Origin: Pseudomonas sp. UBA1879
GTDB lineage: Bacteria > Pseudomonadota > Gammaproteobacteria > Pseudomonadales > Pseudomonadaceae
DNA: 64,000 nt
Direction: 5' to 3'
Assembly (NCBI RefSeq): GCF_002338065.1
Contig: NZ_DDHJ01000013.1
Span: 62,001-126,000, forward strand
The notes beneath the pieces were generated by a model that was not told where the DNA came from, searched no databases, and saw nothing but the letters and a program-made list of their open reading frames with translations. Made by a program: the position numbers and the translations under genes. The first letter of the stretch is position 1, and each line of letters starts with the position of its first letter. Positions 7,281 through 16,270 of this stretch are shown here, in pieces.

Positions 7281-8516
7281 CTACCAGATCGCCAGCGTGT
7301 AACTCACGATCAATCGGTTCTCATCAAGATCATTGCCGAAGTTCGAACGCACGGTTGCGTTACGCCATTTCACGCCGAGGTTCTTCAGTGCGCCGCTCTG
7401 AATCACGTAGCCGATGTCGGTGTTGCGTTCCCATTCCTTGCCTTCGCCACCCGCCGCGCGTTCCACGTTGTCGCCGGACACGTAACGGGTCATGAACGTC
7501 AGGCCCGGCAGGCCCAGCGCCACGAAGTCGTAGTCATACCGCGCCTGCCAAGAGCGCTCCTTGGCGTTGGCGAAATCGCCGATCTGGATGAAGTTGACCA
7601 GGTACGGATCGCTGCCTGCGATATAGGGAAACGGGTCGCTGCCGGTCATCCGCTGGTAGCCGAATCCGAAGGCCTGATCGCCGAGCTTGTAGGTGAACAT
7701 CGAGCCCAAGGCCTTGTTGTCCAGGTCACGAAAGTTGCCGTCTTCGCGGCTGCTGGCGTAGCGGAGGTCGGACTTCAGACTCTGCCCCACCCCCAGCGGC
7801 AGCACGTGCACAAGCCCGCCGTAATACTGCCGATAGACGTTTTCCAGCTGCCCGTAATGGGCGCTCAACGCCAGTTGCGGGGTGACCTGGTATTCGCCGC
7901 CGCCGAAGGTGAAATCGTTGCTGGTGCCGCCGATGCGGTTGGCGCTCATCTCGGTGAAGTCCGAGGAACTGTTGGCTTTGATGCGGTCGATGTGGCCGCC
8001 GGTAAAGGTGAAGTTGTCCAGGTCCTTCGAGGTCAATAGCCCGCCGCGAAAAGTCTGGGGCAACAGCCGCGTATCGTTCGAGTTGATCACCGGGTCCTTG
8101 AAGAACAGCGAGCCGACTTTCAATTCGGTCTTCGACACCTTCATTTTCGCGGTCAGCCCGAGCTTGGCGTAGTCATCCTGCGAGCCGCCGGAGGAGCGAT
8201 CAGCGGGCAGCAATCCGGTGCCTGCGGTGCCGTCGCCGGAGTCCAGTTTCAGCCCGAGCATGCCCAGCGCATCGAGGCCAAAACCCACCGTGCCCGGGGT
8301 GTAGCCTGACTGCAGACGTAACAGGAAACCCTGAGCCCACTCCTCGGCCTTGTCCCGCGCGCCTGCCTGTCGAAAGTCGCGATTGAAGTAGAAATTGCGG
8401 GCTTCGAGTTCGCCCTTACTGTCGCCGAAAAAGTCGGCCTGTGCGGTCATTCCGTAAGTCAGCGTCGCACCACCAACCAGCAGCGCGCAGACGTATTTTT
8501 GATTGTTATGTGTCAT
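7281..8516 (-). CDS. OprD-family outer-membrane porin
   Basis: A 411-residue OprD-type 18-strand beta-barrel that takes up small anionic or zwitterionic solutes. It has an N-terminal signal peptide (about residues 1-27, ending AQADFF), the family stretch GELEARNFYFNRDFR after cleavage, and a C-terminal aromatic outer-membrane insertion signal (SYTLAIW). The open frame runs to 9167, but ATG 8516 with AAGAGG upstream and an immediate signal peptide is the real start. It heads the unit porin-DUF969-DUF979, suggesting a matched outer- and inner-membrane uptake route. Confidence 0.92.
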   Translation of the reverse strand: MTHNNQKYVCALLVGGATLTYGMTAQADFFGDSKGELEARNFYFNRDFRQAGARDKAEEWAQGFLLRLQSGYTPGTVGFGLDALGMLGLKLDSGDGTAGTGLLPADRSSGGSQDDYAKLGLTAKMKVSKTELKVGSLFFKDPVINSNDTRLLPQTFRGGLLTSKDLDNFTFTGGHIDRIKANSSSDFTEMSANRIGGTSNDFTFGGGEYQVTPQLALSAHYGQLENVYRQYYGGLVHVLPLGVGQSLKSDLRYASSREDGNFRDLDNKALGSMFTYKLGDQAFGFGYQRMTGSDPFPYIAGSDPYLVNFIQIGDFANAKERSWQARYDYDFVALGLPGLTFMTRYVSGDNVERAAGGEGKEWERNTDIGYVIQSGALKNLGVKWRNATVRSNFGNDLDENRLIVSYTLAIW

Positions 8517-8859
8517 TGAAGCCTCTTCCCATGAGCGCGCAGCGGTAATGACCGACTGCTGGCAGAGCGCGGCGGATGAATGAGGTCGGGCATCGAAACA
8601 CCCCGACCCTGAAGGCTTGACGCGTGTTTCGGGAGGGATTGCCCTGCCCGGCGTCGTACCTTTCTCGTGTCGGCGGCCATCTTTCGGCAGGCTGGCCCAT
8701 GGCGTCCAACGGGAAAAAACCGCTATGCCCCATAAAAATTTCTGTTGAGCGGATGGCATGCAACCTGCTGCCCGTAGCACGCACCTGCCGAGGATGCCGG
8801 AGGCAATTGCCGCCTTCGAACATTCTTGCCGTCGCTCAATCGTTGAAGGAAAACGCTCG
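8517..8859. promoter_or_regulatory. Divergent control region between the porin operon and a LysR gene
   Basis: This 343-bp gap must hold promoters for both directions. An AT-rich patch lies at 8716-8744. A GG-N10-GC element, TGGCATGCAACCTGCT at 8754-8769, resembles a sigma-54 promoter pointing at the LysR gene. No clear LysR operator could be fixed by eye. Confidence 0.4.
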
Positions 8860-9786
8860 GTGAATCTCAAGTTTCTGGAAACCTTCGTCTGGGTCGCACG
8901 GCTGAAAAGCTTCCGCCTGACCGCCGAAAAACTGTTCAGCACCCAGGCCTCCATTTCCAGCCGGATTGCCACGCTCGAGGACGAAATGGGCGTGCGATTG
9001 TTCGTGCGCGATTCAAAGGGTGTGTCGCTGACGTCCGAAGGCTTGCGGGTGCTGGAATACGCCGAGCACATCATGGACACCCTGCAAAACATGAAGGCGG
9101 CGATCAAAGACCCCAGCCAGGTACGGGGGCGGATCCGCATCGGAGCAATGGATACGGTGATACACACCTGGCTCAGTCCGCTGGTAACACGGCTGATGAA
9201 GTGTTACCCCAATCTGGAAATCGAGCTGACCGCCGAGACCGCGAGCAATCTGTGTGTGCAGCTGGAAAAGGGCTATCAGGACATCATCTTTCAGACCGAC
9301 ATCCTGCGTTTGGACAGCGTGCGCAATGCCATGCTGGCGCGCTATCCCCTGCACTGGGTGGTGCCGACTGGCTCCGCTCTCGACCGTCCGGACGTAACGC
9401 TGGAAGACATCGCGCAGGAGCGGATCGTGACGTTTTCCCGCAACTCACGGCCCCATCAGGACATCCTCAACATGCTGCACACGGCGAACATCATTACCCC
9501 GCGCATCAACTGCGTGAATTCGGCCTCGGCCATCACCCGACTGGTGCGCGATGGGTTCGGTATTGGTGCATTGCCCGTCACCCTGGTGCGCGGCGAGCTG
9601 GCCCAGGGGGTGCTGACCCAGATTGAAAACGTGCCCCTGCCGCCGGTGATGGATATCGTTGCCAGCTGGCGCACCGGGGCCGGGATGGAGTGGGTGGAGG
9701 ACATCGTCGGGCTGACGCGGGAATTGGTGAATGCATACGCGCAGGAGATGCCGGAGGGGTTTGTGTTGGAGGCGGGTGAGGATTGA
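8860..9786 (+). CDS. LysR-family transcriptional regulator
   Basis: A 308-residue LysR regulator. The winged helix-turn-helix covers about residues 1-60 (NLKFLETFVWVARLKSF, RLTAEKLFSTQASISSRI), followed by a linker helix and a periplasmic-binding-protein-like effector domain (about 90-295). An upstream ATG at 8758 exists, but GTG 8860 is preferred because GAAGGA lies 9 bases upstream and the HTH begins at once. It is divergent from the porin/DUF969/DUF979 operon and is its probable regulator; the inducer is unknown. Confidence 0.88.
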   Translation: MNLKFLETFVWVARLKSFRLTAEKLFSTQASISSRIATLEDEMGVRLFVRDSKGVSLTSEGLRVLEYAEHIMDTLQNMKAAIKDPSQVRGRIRIGAMDTVIHTWLSPLVTRLMKCYPNLEIELTAETASNLCVQLEKGYQDIIFQTDILRLDSVRNAMLARYPLHWVVPTGSALDRPDVTLEDIAQERIVTFSRNSRPHQDILNMLHTANIITPRINCVNSASAITRLVRDGFGIGALPVTLVRGELAQGVLTQIENVPLPPVMDIVASWRTGAGMEWVEDIVGLTRELVNAYAQEMPEGFVLEAGED

Positions 9787-9820
9787 GGGCTGATGCTGCC
9801 TGCTGCCTGATATCCCCGCC

Positions 9821-9913
9821 TGCAGGCGTGAGCTTGCTCACGATGGACCGTGCAACATCCCAATGTGCATCAATGCCACTCCCTCATCGCGAGCAAGCTC
9901 ACTCCCTACAAGG
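9821..9913. repeat. REP pair (inverted)
   Basis: TGCAGGCGTGAGCTTGCTCACGATGG at the left end and CATCGCGAGCAAGCTCACTCCCTAC at the right end are inverted REP cores about 40 bp apart. They fill the gap between convergent genes. Confidence 0.8.
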
Positions 9914-10010
9914 GGCTGGGTCTTAGGACAGAACCGGGGCGTGAAAAAGATCTCCCGCTCCGCGAAGACTCACAAACGCATCTGGATCAGCGATGACTGA
10001 GTCGCCCCAA

Positions 10011-10889
10011 TCATGACGTCAAAAACGGCATCACCTCGGCCATCAGCGCCTCCGGAATCTCCTCTGCCAGATAATGCCCACCCGGCAGCGCCCTGCCCCG
10101 CACGTCCGTCGCGACCTGCTGCCATTCCTTCAGCGGGTCGAAGCATTTGCCCACGGTGCCTTCCGCGCCCCATAACACCAGCAGCGGCAAGTGCAGATGA
10201 TGACCCGCGTCGAGGTCGGCGCGGTCATGGTCCAGGTCGATGCTGGCGCTGGCACGGTAATCCTCACAGACCCCACGGGCCGTGCCTGGCAATTTGGCGC
10301 AGCGCACGTACTCGGCGAACGCTTCGTCGGTGAACGGGGTGAACCCGGCGCTACGGCTGCCCATCACACTGCGCAGATATTGCTCGGGATCGGCCTCCAG
10401 CAATGTCTCCGGCAGCGGCGCCGGACGGATCAGGAAGAACCAGTGCCAGTACGCCCGAGCAAAGGTTTCATCGGTCTGGCTATACATGGCCAGCGTCGGT
10501 GCGATGTCGAGCAAGGCCATGCGGCTGACTGCCTGCGGATGATCCAGCGCCAGGCGATGGGCCACCCGCGCGCCCCGGTCGTGGGCCAGAATCGAGAATG
10601 TCGGCAGCCCCAGTTCGCGCATCAGTGCAACCATGTCGCGCGCCATTTCGCGCTTGGAATAGCTGGAATGGTCCTCAGTCGCAAGCGGCTTGCTGCTGTC
10701 GCCATAACCCCGCAAATCGGCTGCAACGACCGTGAAATGCTGACTCAGGTGCTCGGCGACCTTATGCCAGATGACGTGCGTCTGCGGGTGTCCATGCAAC
10801 AGCAACAGCCCCGGCCCGCTGCCCCCGATGCGGTAGGCGATCTGCACACCGTTTACGTAGCGCTGATCTTTTTGAAATCCGGCGAACAT
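10011..10889 (-). CDS. Alpha/beta hydrolase, haloacetate (fluoroacetate-type) dehalogenase-like
   Basis: A 292-residue hydrolase that may cleave the carbon-halogen bond of haloacetates. Its active-site set matches the characterised fluoroacetate dehalogenases almost residue for residue: nucleophile Asp104 in HDRGAR, Arg105 and Arg108 for carboxylate binding, Asp128, the halide-pocket pair His149-Trp150 (YWHW), Tyr211 and catalytic His272 (PGGHY). ATG 10889 matches the family start (MFAGFQ); the frame is open to 11000 but that extension looks non-homologous. It stands alone, convergent with the LysR gene. A related ester or epoxide hydrolase activity cannot be excluded. Confidence 0.8.
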   Translation of the reverse strand: MFAGFQKDQRYVNGVQIAYRIGGSGPGLLLLHGHPQTHVIWHKVAEHLSQHFTVVAADLRGYGDSSKPLATEDHSSYSKREMARDMVALMRELGLPTFSILAHDRGARVAHRLALDHPQAVSRMALLDIAPTLAMYSQTDETFARAYWHWFFLIRPAPLPETLLEADPEQYLRSVMGSRSAGFTPFTDEAFAEYVRCAKLPGTARGVCEDYRASASIDLDHDRADLDAGHHLHLPLLVLWGAEGTVGKCFDPLKEWQQVATDVRGRALPGGHYLAEEIPEALMAEVMPFLTS

Positions 10890-11121
10890 GGATGACTCCT
10901 TGTGATGGGTGCCGCTCATGCTAGATCGTTGCGCCGTCGGGGCAAGGCGCAAAGCGTGTCGGCGGCGTTCATGAAGCGTGTTGGTCGCGACGAGATTCAT
11001 CGCAGTGCGGGATCGCGATTGGTCTCCCGGTATCCCGACTCATTGGCTATTCGGTCCCCCAGTGTCTCAGCGGTAAGGTAGCCCGCAGTTCAGCCACCTC
11101 TCTCTACAAAGGAACACTGCC

Positions 11122-11559
11122 ATGAACTCGCGCATCACCTGGGGACAGAAATCGCCAGAAGCCTACAAAGCCATGTCCGCCCTGGAAAACGCTGTGGTCA
11201 ATTCCGGCCTCGAACATGCACTGCTCGAATTGATCCGCCTGCGTGCTTCGCAGCTCAACGGCTGCGCCTACTGCGTCAACCTGCACGCCAATGACGCGCG
11301 CAAGGCCGGTGAAACCGAAGCCCGCCTGCAGACCCTGAGCGTCTGGTCAGAAACCACCTTCTTTAGTGAAAAGGAAAAAGCCGTACTGGCCTGGACCGAA
11401 AGCCTGACCCAGCTCTCGATTCACCACGCGCCACAGCATCAATATGAAGCGCTGCTCGAGCATTTCAGCGAAAACGAAGTCGTCAACATCACCCTGGCCA
11501 TCGCCACCATCAACGCCTGGAACCGGTTTGGGGTTGGCTTTGCCATGATCCCGAGCTGA
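11122..11559 (+). CDS. Carboxymuconolactone decarboxylase / AhpD-like protein
   Basis: A 145-residue all-helical AhpD-like protein with the redox motif Cys48-Ala-Tyr-Cys51 and downstream His55 (CAYCVNLHA). This is the alkylhydroperoxidase signature rather than the decarboxylase one. The start is supported by AAAGGA 8 bases upstream. It is likely a cytosolic thiol-dependent peroxidase or disulfide reductase. No ahpC or dedicated regulator is adjacent; a XRE- or sigma-factor partner often found with such genes is absent. Confidence 0.88.
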   Translation: MNSRITWGQKSPEAYKAMSALENAVVNSGLEHALLELIRLRASQLNGCAYCVNLHANDARKAGETEARLQTLSVWSETTFFSEKEKAVLAWTESLTQLSIHHAPQHQYEALLEHFSENEVVNITLAIATINAWNRFGVGFAMIPS

Positions 11560-11634
11560 TGGGCGGGGGCTGGCACCCATCTGTACCTGTAGCAGTCCGG
11601 CTTGCCGACGGTGGCGTACTCACGACCGCCACCG

Positions 11635-11770
11635 CCTGTAGGAGCGGGCTTGTCCCGCAATCGGCTGCGCAGCAGTCGCGAAAACCTGGGACCGCGCCAT
11701 TTCGGACACACCGCATACACCAACATTGCGACCGCTGCGCAGCCATCGCGGGACAAGGCACGCTCCTACG
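11635..11770. repeat. REP pair (long inverted repeat)
   Basis: CCTGTAGGAGCGGGCTTGTC at the left and its near complement GGGACAAGGCACGCTCCTAC at the right bracket about 55 bp. Inner arms GCGCAGCAGTCGCG and GCGCAGCCATCGCG extend the match. It belongs to the same class as the 1.4-1.7 kb units. Confidence 0.8.
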
Positions 11771-11904
11771 CAGTAGGTGTTTCAGACCGGCTACTCGATG
11801 GCATCAACGCGTTGAATCCTACGCATCAGCACTTTTCGTTGGTGCCCCCTGCCCGATTCGTCAACAATCATGCCTCCCTTCAACGGCTCAAGGCTGACGC
11901 GAAC

Positions 11905-12738
11905 ATGGCACTGGATATCCTCAGACTCTCGGCATTTTCGGACGCGGATCAAGGCGGCAACCCCGCTGGCGTGTGGATCGGTGAGACGTTTCCCGACGAC
12001 GCCACGATGCAGGCCGTGGCCGCCGAGGTCGGTTATTCGGAAACCGCATTCGCCGTCCCGGAAAACGACGGTTGGCGTGTGCGGTATTTCTCGCCGCAAG
12101 CCGAAGTGCCATTTTGCGGTCACGCCACCATCGCGCTGGGGGCTGCCTTGGCAGGTCGCTATGGCGAGGGCGAATATTCGCTGCACCTCAACCACGCGCA
12201 GATCACCGTCGAGGGCTATCAACAGGGCGCGTTGACGTCCGCTGCCCTGCAATCCCCGCCCACCCACAGCCAGCCGGTCAGCCAGGAAGTGCTCAGCCAG
12301 GCCATGGGGCTGTTCGATTTGCAGGCCGAAGACATTGACCTGCGCATCCCGCCCGCGTTGATCAACGGCGGCGCGCAGCATCTGGTGCTGGCACTGAACC
12401 GTCGTGAATCGCTTAAGCACATGCGCTACGACTTCGAGGCCGGTCGGAAATTGATGGTGCGCGAGGGGCTGGTGACGATTCTGTTGGTGTTCGCCGAATC
12501 CCCTCGCCTGTTCCACACCCGCAACCCGTTCGCTTTCGGCGGCGTGTACGAAGACCCGGCCACCGGTGCGGCGAGTGCGGCGTTTGCCGGTTATCTGCGC
12601 GATATAGGCTGGGACCACGGCGGCATGATCGACATCGTGCAAGGCGAAGACATGGGCAGCCGTTCGCGGATTCGTGCCGAATTCAGCGATGTGCCTGGCA
12701 GTTCGATTCGGGTGTCGGGCACGGCACGCACGCTGTAA
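11905..12738 (+). CDS. PhzF-family isomerase
   Basis: A 277-residue PhzF-like two-domain protein of the diaminopimelate-epimerase fold. The conserved glutamate (about Glu46, GYSETAF) corresponds to the PhzF catalytic acid; PFCGHATIALG and DPATGAASAAFAGYL are the other family signatures. The frame is open from 11602 through a REP element, but homology and ATG 11905 mark the start. No phenazine cluster is present, so this is a housekeeping PhzF paralogue of unknown substrate. It converges on an MFS gene with only 3 bp between stops. Confidence 0.87.
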   Translation: MALDILRLSAFSDADQGGNPAGVWIGETFPDDATMQAVAAEVGYSETAFAVPENDGWRVRYFSPQAEVPFCGHATIALGAALAGRYGEGEYSLHLNHAQITVEGYQQGALTSAALQSPPTHSQPVSQEVLSQAMGLFDLQAEDIDLRIPPALINGGAQHLVLALNRRESLKHMRYDFEAGRKLMVREGLVTILLVFAESPRLFHTRNPFAFGGVYEDPATGAASAAFAGYLRDIGWDHGGMIDIVQGEDMGSRSRIRAEFSDVPGSSIRVSGTARTL

Positions 12739-12741
12739 CGC

Positions 12742-13893
12742 TCAAACTTTCAGGTAGCGGCCGCTGAGTGCCACGCCCAGCAGCATGACGGCGATGATCA
12801 TGAAGGCCACGCCGAGGCTGCTGAGGTGGGCGACGAAACCGATGCCTGCCGGGCCCATCAGGATGCCGATGTAGCCGAGGGTGGTGATGGCCGGGACCGC
12901 GACGTTCTCCGGCATGGTCTTCTGCCGCCCTACCGCGCTGTAGAACACCGGCACGATATTGGAACAGCCGATACCCACCAGGGCGTAGCCACACAACGCC
13001 GCCTGCCAGTACGGAAGCAGTGTCGCGACGGCCATGCCCAGCGCGGCGCATAACCCGCCGAACAGGATGATATTGTGCACGCCCAATCGTCGCACCACGG
13101 GATCGCCGCACAGTCGGCCGATGGCCATGGCGAGGGCGAACACGGCATAGCCGAATCCCGCGTAAGACGCTTCGACACCCCGTTGGGCGCTGAGGAACAC
13201 CGCGCTCCAGTCAAGCATCGCGCCTTCAGTGAGGAACACGGTGAAGCACATCAGGCCGATGAACAGCACCACGCCATGGGGAATCGCGAACGCCGGGCCT
13301 CCCGCTTCGCTGCCGTAGCCGAGCATGTTCGGCCCAGCCTTGTACAACGCCAGGCCAATGAACAGCGCGACGAAGGTCATCGTCAGCCACGGCCAGACAC
13401 CGGCGCTCAACAGCGCCGACACCCCTGCCGCGCCGAGAATCCCGCCACAGCTGAAAAGCCCATGAAAGCCCGACATCATGGTCTTGCCGCTGGCTCGCTC
13501 GACAATGATCGCTTGAATGTTGGTGACGCAGCCCAGCGCGCCCATGCTCGCGCCGTAGACAAACAACGTCGCCACCATCAGCGGCACGTGCGTGAGGGTG
13601 GCGAGCAAAGGAAGGCACAGGCAGGCAATGCTGCCGACCACCACGATAATGCGCCGGCAGCCGTAACGAACCGTCATCGCACCTGCCAGCGGCATGGAGA
13701 GGATCGAACCGATGCCCAGGCACAACAGCAGCAGACCGAGGCTGGCGTCATCGAGCCCAAGACGGCTCTTGGCGTACGGCACCAGCGGCGCCCACGCGGA
13801 AATGCTGAACCCGGTGACGAAGAATGCCACCCGGGTGGACACCTGTTCCAGCCGACCAGGCACGACCGGTGCCGCGGTGCCGATGGAGGTCAT
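12742..13893 (-). CDS. MFS transporter (YbjJ-like)
   Basis: A 383-residue major facilitator with about 12 membrane helices. The N-terminal FFVTGFSISAWAPLVPYAKS region and the glycine-rich ILGAAGVSALL helix match the YbjJ/fucose-permease-like MFS group. ATG 13893 follows AAGGGAG. The 18-bp upstream extension would need a TTG start and is rejected. The gene is monocistronic; the substrate is unknown. Confidence 0.82.
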   Translation of the reverse strand: MTSIGTAAPVVPGRLEQVSTRVAFFVTGFSISAWAPLVPYAKSRLGLDDASLGLLLLCLGIGSILSMPLAGAMTVRYGCRRIIVVVGSIACLCLPLLATLTHVPLMVATLFVYGASMGALGCVTNIQAIIVERASGKTMMSGFHGLFSCGGILGAAGVSALLSAGVWPWLTMTFVALFIGLALYKAGPNMLGYGSEAGGPAFAIPHGVVLFIGLMCFTVFLTEGAMLDWSAVFLSAQRGVEASYAGFGYAVFALAMAIGRLCGDPVVRRLGVHNIILFGGLCAALGMAVATLLPYWQAALCGYALVGIGCSNIVPVFYSAVGRQKTMPENVAVPAITTLGYIGILMGPAGIGFVAHLSSLGVAFMIIAVMLLGVALSGRYLKV

Positions 13894-14066
13894 TCGCCGC
13901 TCCCTTTTCAACCACGTCGCCCCGTCATAGGCCGACCCACCGGCAGCCTAACAAAGCCCGGCGCAATGACGAAGAAGGAATGTCCAGCGGTAATGCCTCA
14001 GGAATGCCTCAACCTGCAGACTGTGGCTTAGGCCGCCGACATTAGCGGTATCGCGGACAAAATACC

Positions 14067-14288
14067 GTGGGAGCCGGCTTGCTGGCGAATGCGTCGGGTC
14101 AGTCACGAAAATATCGACTGACTGACCGCATTCGCCAGCAAGCCGGCTCCCACGGATACGACGTCGGTCGCAGGTTTTATGACCTATGCATGACCTCTGT
14201 GGGAGCCGGCTTGCTGGCGAAGGCGTCGGGTCAGTCACGAAAATATCGGCTGACTGACCGCATTCGCCAGCAAGCCGGCTCCTACAGG
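14067..14288. repeat. Two REP-pair units joined by a conserved linker
   Basis: Units 14067-14155 and 14199-14288 each read GTGGGAGCCGGCTTGCTGGCGA ... TCGCCAGCAAGCCGGCTCC and share the interior GTCGGGTCAGTCACGAAAATATCG. The linker (14154-14200) GGATACGACGTCGGTCGCAG plus ATGACCTATGCATGACC recurs twice near 18.8-19.0 kb in the opposite orientation. Confidence 0.88.
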
Positions 14289-14304
14289 TTCAACCGCGTA
14301 CTTG

Positions 14305-14946
14305 TTACGCCTTCCAAGGTGACTGCCGGATGATGTTCACGAAGTTCAGCGGCTTGAAGGCGGAGTCTTCATCCACCAGAACATCGGCGTTCACCGTGCC
14401 GAAGGTAGTGTCGGGCTTGTGGCGGAAGCCGTTGGCGAAGGCGCAGAGGATGCATTCTTTGAAATCCTCGCCGCGCGGGTGGGCGTGGGTCACGACCTCG
14501 CGCTGTTGGTCGCTGAACTGCTCGTAGTTGATGCCCAGCACGTCCATTTCGACACCGGCCGTCACCAGCGCAACGTTCGGCCGCAGATGCTCCGGCACGC
14601 CCGGCGTGGTGTGCAGTGCGATGGACAACCAGACCTGCTCGAGATCGCCTTCCGACAGCCCGAACGGCTTGGCGAACGCGCGAGCGGCGTTGGCGCCATC
14701 CACCTCGAAACGCAGGTCCGGGCTGCTGTGTTTTTTCACCAGGCCCAGGTCGTGGAACATCGCGCCGACATAGAGCTGTTCGGCGTCGTACTTGAGGCCT
14801 TTGCGCTCACCGGTCAACGCGCCCCACAAAAACACGCGGCGGGAGTGGTTGAACAGCAGATCGTCTTCTTCGTCCCGGATGTAGTCGGTGGTCGCGCGGG
14901 CCAGGGCGCTGTCAGGGATTTTGATACCGGCGATTTCTTGGGTCAT
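14305..14946 (-). CDS. HD-domain phosphohydrolase-like protein (cyanamide hydratase-like)
   Basis: A 213-residue HD-fold metal hydrolase with probable ligands His34 (NHSRR), His65-Asp66 (MFHDLG), and a further His in ALHTTPG. The helix order and FNHSRRVFLWG start resemble the cyanamide-hydratase-like HD group. An HD nucleotide hydrolase is equally possible. It is monocistronic, its stop lies within 20 bp of a REP cluster, and the substrate is unknown. Confidence 0.78.
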   Translation of the reverse strand: MTQEIAGIKIPDSALARATTDYIRDEEDDLLFNHSRRVFLWGALTGERKGLKYDAEQLYVGAMFHDLGLVKKHSSPDLRFEVDGANAARAFAKPFGLSEGDLEQVWLSIALHTTPGVPEHLRPNVALVTAGVEMDVLGINYEQFSDQQREVVTHAHPRGEDFKECILCAFANGFRHKPDTTFGTVNADVLVDEDSAFKPLNFVNIIRQSPWKA

Positions 14947-15211
14947 GGGCGATTCCTCAGTCAGCGGCGCCGGTGTGGCGCGTTGAGGACCATTCTCCTG
15001 CCCGGGGGTATTCGCCTCAACGCGCGCGCGGTCTCGTTCTCTGCCAAACAGGCATCGTTTACTGCCAGCCGACCCTGGGTTTACCAGAATCTCCGCGAAC
15101 GGCGGGGATGGCTTCGGCTAGACTGTGCGCCGATGCCTGCAAGCGGGCCGTCAGAGCCTGCACTCGTGGCATTTCCAACCCATTCGATTCGAACCGAAAC
15201 AAGGAGCCCCC

Positions 15212-16096
15212 GTGTACAAGGGTGTTGCGTTATCGGTCATGGCCTCCTGCCTCTTCGCGGTCATGTACTACTACACCTCATTGCTGAAACCTTTGAGTGG
15301 AGAAGAAATATTCGGTTGGCGCATGCTGCTGACCCTGCCGTGCGTCACGCTCTTCATGCTCTCCAGCGGCGACTGGCGATTGGCCCGTGCCTTGGCGGCA
15401 CGCATTCGCCAGACCCCCGCCTTGCTTGGGGCAATGGCACTCTCGGCGTCCTTGATGGGCGTGCAATTGTGGCTGTTCATGTGGGCGCCGTTGCACGGGC
15501 GGAGCCTGGAGGTATCGCTGGGGTATTTCCTGTTGCCACTGACGATGATTCTCACGGGACGCGTCGTCTATGGTGAACGGCTGTCACGCCTGCAAACCGT
15601 TGCGGCGTGCTGCGCACTGGTCGGCGTCGGCAACGAGCTGATCCGCTTGGGGAGTTTCTCGTGGGAGACCTTGCTGGTCTGCGGCGGCTACCCGATCTAT
15701 TTCGTGCTGCGGCGCACGCTCAAAACCGACAACCTGGGCGGACTGTGGTGGGACATGCTGCTGATCCTGCCGGTCGCCGTGCTGTTCATCTGTCAGGGCA
15801 ATCCGGGGGTGGTTGAGGACTACCCGCGTTTCTACGCGCTGATCCCGATCCTCGGCGCCCTCAGCGCGTCGGCCCTGGTCAGCTACCTGCTCGCCAGTCG
15901 CCTGCTGGCGTTCAGCGTGTTCGGCCTGCTGAGCTACGTTGAGCCGGTGCTGCTGGTCGGCGTCGCGCTGCTGCTAGGTGAAAGCATTGGCCGGGATGAA
16001 TGGATGACGTACGTGCCCATCTGGCTCGGGGTCATGGTGCTGATGGGCGAAGGCGCCAAGCACGTACTGGCGCAGCGGCGACGGAATAACACCTGA
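15212..16096 (+). CDS. RarD-type EamA/DMT permease
   Basis: A 294-residue inner-membrane drug/metabolite carrier with about 10 helices in two EamA halves, close to RarD in length and in the GEEIFGWRML and SLGYFLLPL segments. The start is GTG 15212 because AAGGAG lies 5-10 bases upstream; the frame is open to 15125 without a ribosome site. It appears monocistronic. The substrate of RarD proteins is not settled. Confidence 0.85.
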   Translation: MYKGVALSVMASCLFAVMYYYTSLLKPLSGEEIFGWRMLLTLPCVTLFMLSSGDWRLARALAARIRQTPALLGAMALSASLMGVQLWLFMWAPLHGRSLEVSLGYFLLPLTMILTGRVVYGERLSRLQTVAACCALVGVGNELIRLGSFSWETLLVCGGYPIYFVLRRTLKTDNLGGLWWDMLLILPVAVLFICQGNPGVVEDYPRFYALIPILGALSASALVSYLLASRLLAFSVFGLLSYVEPVLLVGVALLLGESIGRDEWMTYVPIWLGVMVLMGEGAKHVLAQRRRNNT

Positions 16097-16145
16097 CGGA
16101 CAGATCGTCGCCCGAACACTCTTACCCAGGATGAACGCGTTCCGC

Positions 16146-16239
16146 TGTGGGAGTGAGCTTGCTCGCGAATAGGCCGGTGAATTCAGCGCATGTTCTTTGG
16201 CTGAAACGCGTCATTTGTGAGCAAGTTCACTCCCACAGG
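16146..16239. repeat. REP pair (inverted)
   Basis: GTGGGAGTGAGCTTGCTCGCGAAT and TGAGCAAGTTCACTCCCAC are inverted about 45 bp apart in the convergent gap between the rarD-like gene and zapE. Confidence 0.8.
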
Positions 16240-16270
16240 CAGTTCATCCCGCCAACGATGAGACCGGCAT

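Noticed and set aside
8517..9167. Upstream extension of the OprD frame to 628 residues
   Set aside because: It would put about 200 non-porin residues before the signal peptide and overlap the divergent LysR gene. ATG 8516 has a proper ribosome site and signal peptide.
10890..11121. Possible tRNA-like sequence (GGTCCCCCAGTGTCTCAGCGG)
   Set aside because: Only a short B-box-like phrase; no acceptor or anticodon stems pair.
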